Shown in pieces: positions 62,752-64,000 of a stretch of 64,000 nucleotides of DNA. The stretch comes from Sphingobacteriales bacterium (lineage in GTDB: Bacteria > Bacteroidota > Bacteroidia > Chitinophagales > Chitinophagaceae): NCBI GenBank assembly GCA_016235125.1, contig JACRLZ010000004.1, positions 310,001 to 374,000 on the forward strand, given 5' to 3'. Under the pieces are notes generated by a model. That model ran no database searches, was not told the DNA's origin, and was given only the letters and a program-made list of their open reading frames with translations. Numbering within the stretch: position 1 is the stretch's first letter; every line of letters starts with the position of its first letter. The position numbers were made by a program, and so were the translations under genes.

Positions 62752-63873
62752 TTATGAAGAAGATACTACACCGGCAGATTTTATTTCTTCAAGAACCGGC
62801 AGAAGCGGTTTCAGAATACAACTGATCGAATTTTTAACAGTGAATCTTTCCATTTCTTTGCTATGAAGGAACCGGATAGCTTCATGTAAATAGACACTGT
62901 ATTCTTCGTAAGGCATTTTTCTGAGATAATTGTAAAGTGCAGCATCACTGGTAAAAGTCATTCCGTCAATAAAACACTTATAGGGTATCAGTTCATGAAT
63001 ATTGGGGGCTCCCCAATAAACAGGCACAATACCGGAATAGAAACAATCAAATATTTTTTCACAAACATATCCGTTAATCCCTGTTGTGTTTTCGTAGCAG
63101 TAGTAAAAATTATAATGCCTGATCACTTCAAATTTCCCCAATGGTGTCAACTCCCCTTTATACACTTTCCGCAGGTTTCGCTGTACATACTTTGCAAGAG
63201 AATGAAATAATTTACCGGGAACAATTTTTTTTAACAACCCTACACCCCTGAATCCAAAATAGTAGTCCCGCTTTACAAATGTCCCGCCATAGAATCCAAA
63301 ATCTTCCGGATGATTCTCCCCGTACCATTTTATGGTCTTGTACCTGCGGTGAAGTGTTGAGTCCGGATATTTTTTATCCGGGTATTTATGAATGGCATGG
63401 CTTACAAAAGTTGCTAAAGTTCTTTTTTTAAATTCTTCTTTGCTGATGATGCGTTCGGGAATGGTGAAATACTCCGTATCAATTGCAAATGGATAATAAA
63501 AATATTTTTTATTATCCACCAGCGTTTCATCAAATGTGAAAACAAAGTCAAATTTACCATGATATTTTCTGTCCCAGCTTTCGGGATAGTAAATCGGAGG
63601 ATCATTTATAAGCAAACACCACACCTGGCCTGGCTTTTTTTCGCTGGTGAGCAACTGCGGATTATCCCAGCAAAACAACAGTTCTGATTTTTCAGGGGAA
63701 TTAATATCCCGTGTAGCAATATCAATTCCATATGCAGCCAGCACTTCCTTCAGATAAACAAAGGAGTAAAGCATATTTTTAAAGCCCTCTCCTTCCGGTC
63801 CGCACAAAAAAGGATAATTCCTGGTGCCCTGCTTATCGAATGGTATGAAAAGACATGCTTTTTTGAAATTCAC
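62752..63873 (-). CDS. GT10-family alpha-1,3/4-fucosyltransferase-like enzyme
   Basis: 373 residues from GTG 63873, sharing GTGA with the stop of the preceding epimerase gene. The C-terminal FucT motif is clear: YNFYYCYENTTGINGYVCEK then IFDCFYSGIVPVYWGAPNI (about 255-293), the GDP-fucose-binding region. The N-terminal half holds WDNPQLLTSEKKPGQVWCLL and is divergent, as usual in the family. It likely transfers fucose, or a related deoxyhexose, from a GDP-sugar. Confidence 0.85.
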   Translation of the reverse strand: MNFKKACLFIPFDKQGTRNYPFLCGPEGEGFKNMLYSFVYLKEVLAAYGIDIATRDINSPEKSELLFCWDNPQLLTSEKKPGQVWCLLINDPPIYYPESWDRKYHGKFDFVFTFDETLVDNKKYFYYPFAIDTEYFTIPERIISKEEFKKRTLATFVSHAIHKYPDKKYPDSTLHRRYKTIKWYGENHPEDFGFYGGTFVKRDYYFGFRGVGLLKKIVPGKLFHSLAKYVQRNLRKVYKGELTPLGKFEVIRHYNFYYCYENTTGINGYVCEKIFDCFYSGIVPVYWGAPNIHELIPYKCFIDGMTFTSDAALYNYLRKMPYEEYSVYLHEAIRFLHSKEMERFTVKNSISCILKPLLPVLEEIKSAGVVSSS

Positions 63874-64000
63874 GATAATAGTGGTTTAAGCGCTGCTTCG
63901 TTTTCTCTTATCCAGTTGAAGATATCGGTAAAGATGGTTTCAACATTTTTTTTAGGCAGCCAACCCGTTTCATTGCTGATCCTGGAATGATCTGTTATAA
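63870..64000 (-). CDS. C-terminal end of an NAD-dependent epimerase-like protein (window edge)
   Basis: The last 42 codons of a gene whose start lies beyond the window (…DHSRISNETGWLPKKNVET… then IFTDIFNWIRENEAAL and a stop). The pattern R.SNETGW.PK..VE.I..DI..WI.EN is the usual C-terminal tail of extended SDR epimerases/dehydratases. Its TGA overlaps the GTG start of the GT10 gene. Confidence 0.6.
   Translation of the reverse strand, partial: ITDHSRISNETGWLPKKNVETIFTDIFNWIRENEAALKPLLS

Noticed and set aside
1..64000. CRISPR array or phage/transposase gene
   Set aside because: No spaced identical repeats with unique spacers and no integrase, capsid or transposase motif were seen in either strand.

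Overview
The window reads as a chromosomal segment of a Bacteroidota bacterium, most likely Chitinophagaceae or a close relative. The evidence is a complete gldK-gldL-gldM-gldN block (gliding motility / type IX secretion), a hemD-DUF4271 pair, a cobalamin-riboswitch TonB receptor, a zeaxanthin-type carotenoid operon, FISUMP repeats, and promoter-like TAnnTTTG boxes with few Shine-Dalgarno sites. No phage, plasmid, CRISPR or transposase gene was seen.

Layout. 1-3604 (+): end of an outer-membrane barrel gene, a lipoprotein, uvrC. 3913-8800 (-): gldKLMN. 8946-14742 (-): DUF255 thioredoxin-fold protein, hemD, DUF4271 membrane protein, BamA-like barrel. 14796-15905 (+): hemW, starting at TTG. 15910-22208 (-): small membrane proteins, gpsA, a periplasmic adaptor and TolC, a PLP sulfur-amino-acid enzyme. 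22211-23445: a broken two-domain FISUMP gene bracketed by a duplicated copy of the PLP gene start. 23446-31168: amino-acid permease, two TonB receptors (one behind a B12 riboswitch), a DUF6089 barrel, a CWC-type cysteine-rich protein, MarC and tRNA-Arg(CCG). 31213-36857: a HAD phosphatase with a GT81-like glycosyltransferase, a universal stress protein, an OmpR-type two-component system and two small membrane proteins. 36861-41448 (-): crtI-crtB-idi-crtZ-crtY. 41504 to the right edge (-): a surface-polysaccharide locus with a PHP-type phosphatase, an initiating sugar transferase, nucleotide-sugar enzymes (dehydrogenase, SDRs, aminotransferase, N-formyltransferase, PglD-like acyltransferase), two AsnB-like amidotransferases, a Wzy-like membrane protein and eight glycosyltransferases including a GT10 fucosyltransferase.

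How the genes work together. The gld block builds the motility/secretion motor. The crt operon turns GGPP into a hydroxylated beta-carotenoid; crtE is not in the window. The polysaccharide locus appears to make an N-acylated 4-amino-sugar (formyl or acetyl), load it on lipid and extend it, probably with amidated uronic acids. The GT81-like/HAD pair suggests a phosphoglycerate-linked sugar such as glucosylglycerate.

Most interesting signals: (1) an ATTAGAAT direct repeat with 11-bp period on both sides of the two-component system, a candidate operator for its own regulator; (2) several dispersed palindrome families, three copies of which form peripheral arms of the B12 riboswitch and one of which lies in frame in a coding sequence; (3) arrays with an exact 7-bp period in three intergenic places; (4) a terminator-like hairpin between gldK and gldL; (5) the duplicated gene start around the decayed FISUMP gene. 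All function calls rest on motif recognition by eye, with no database search.
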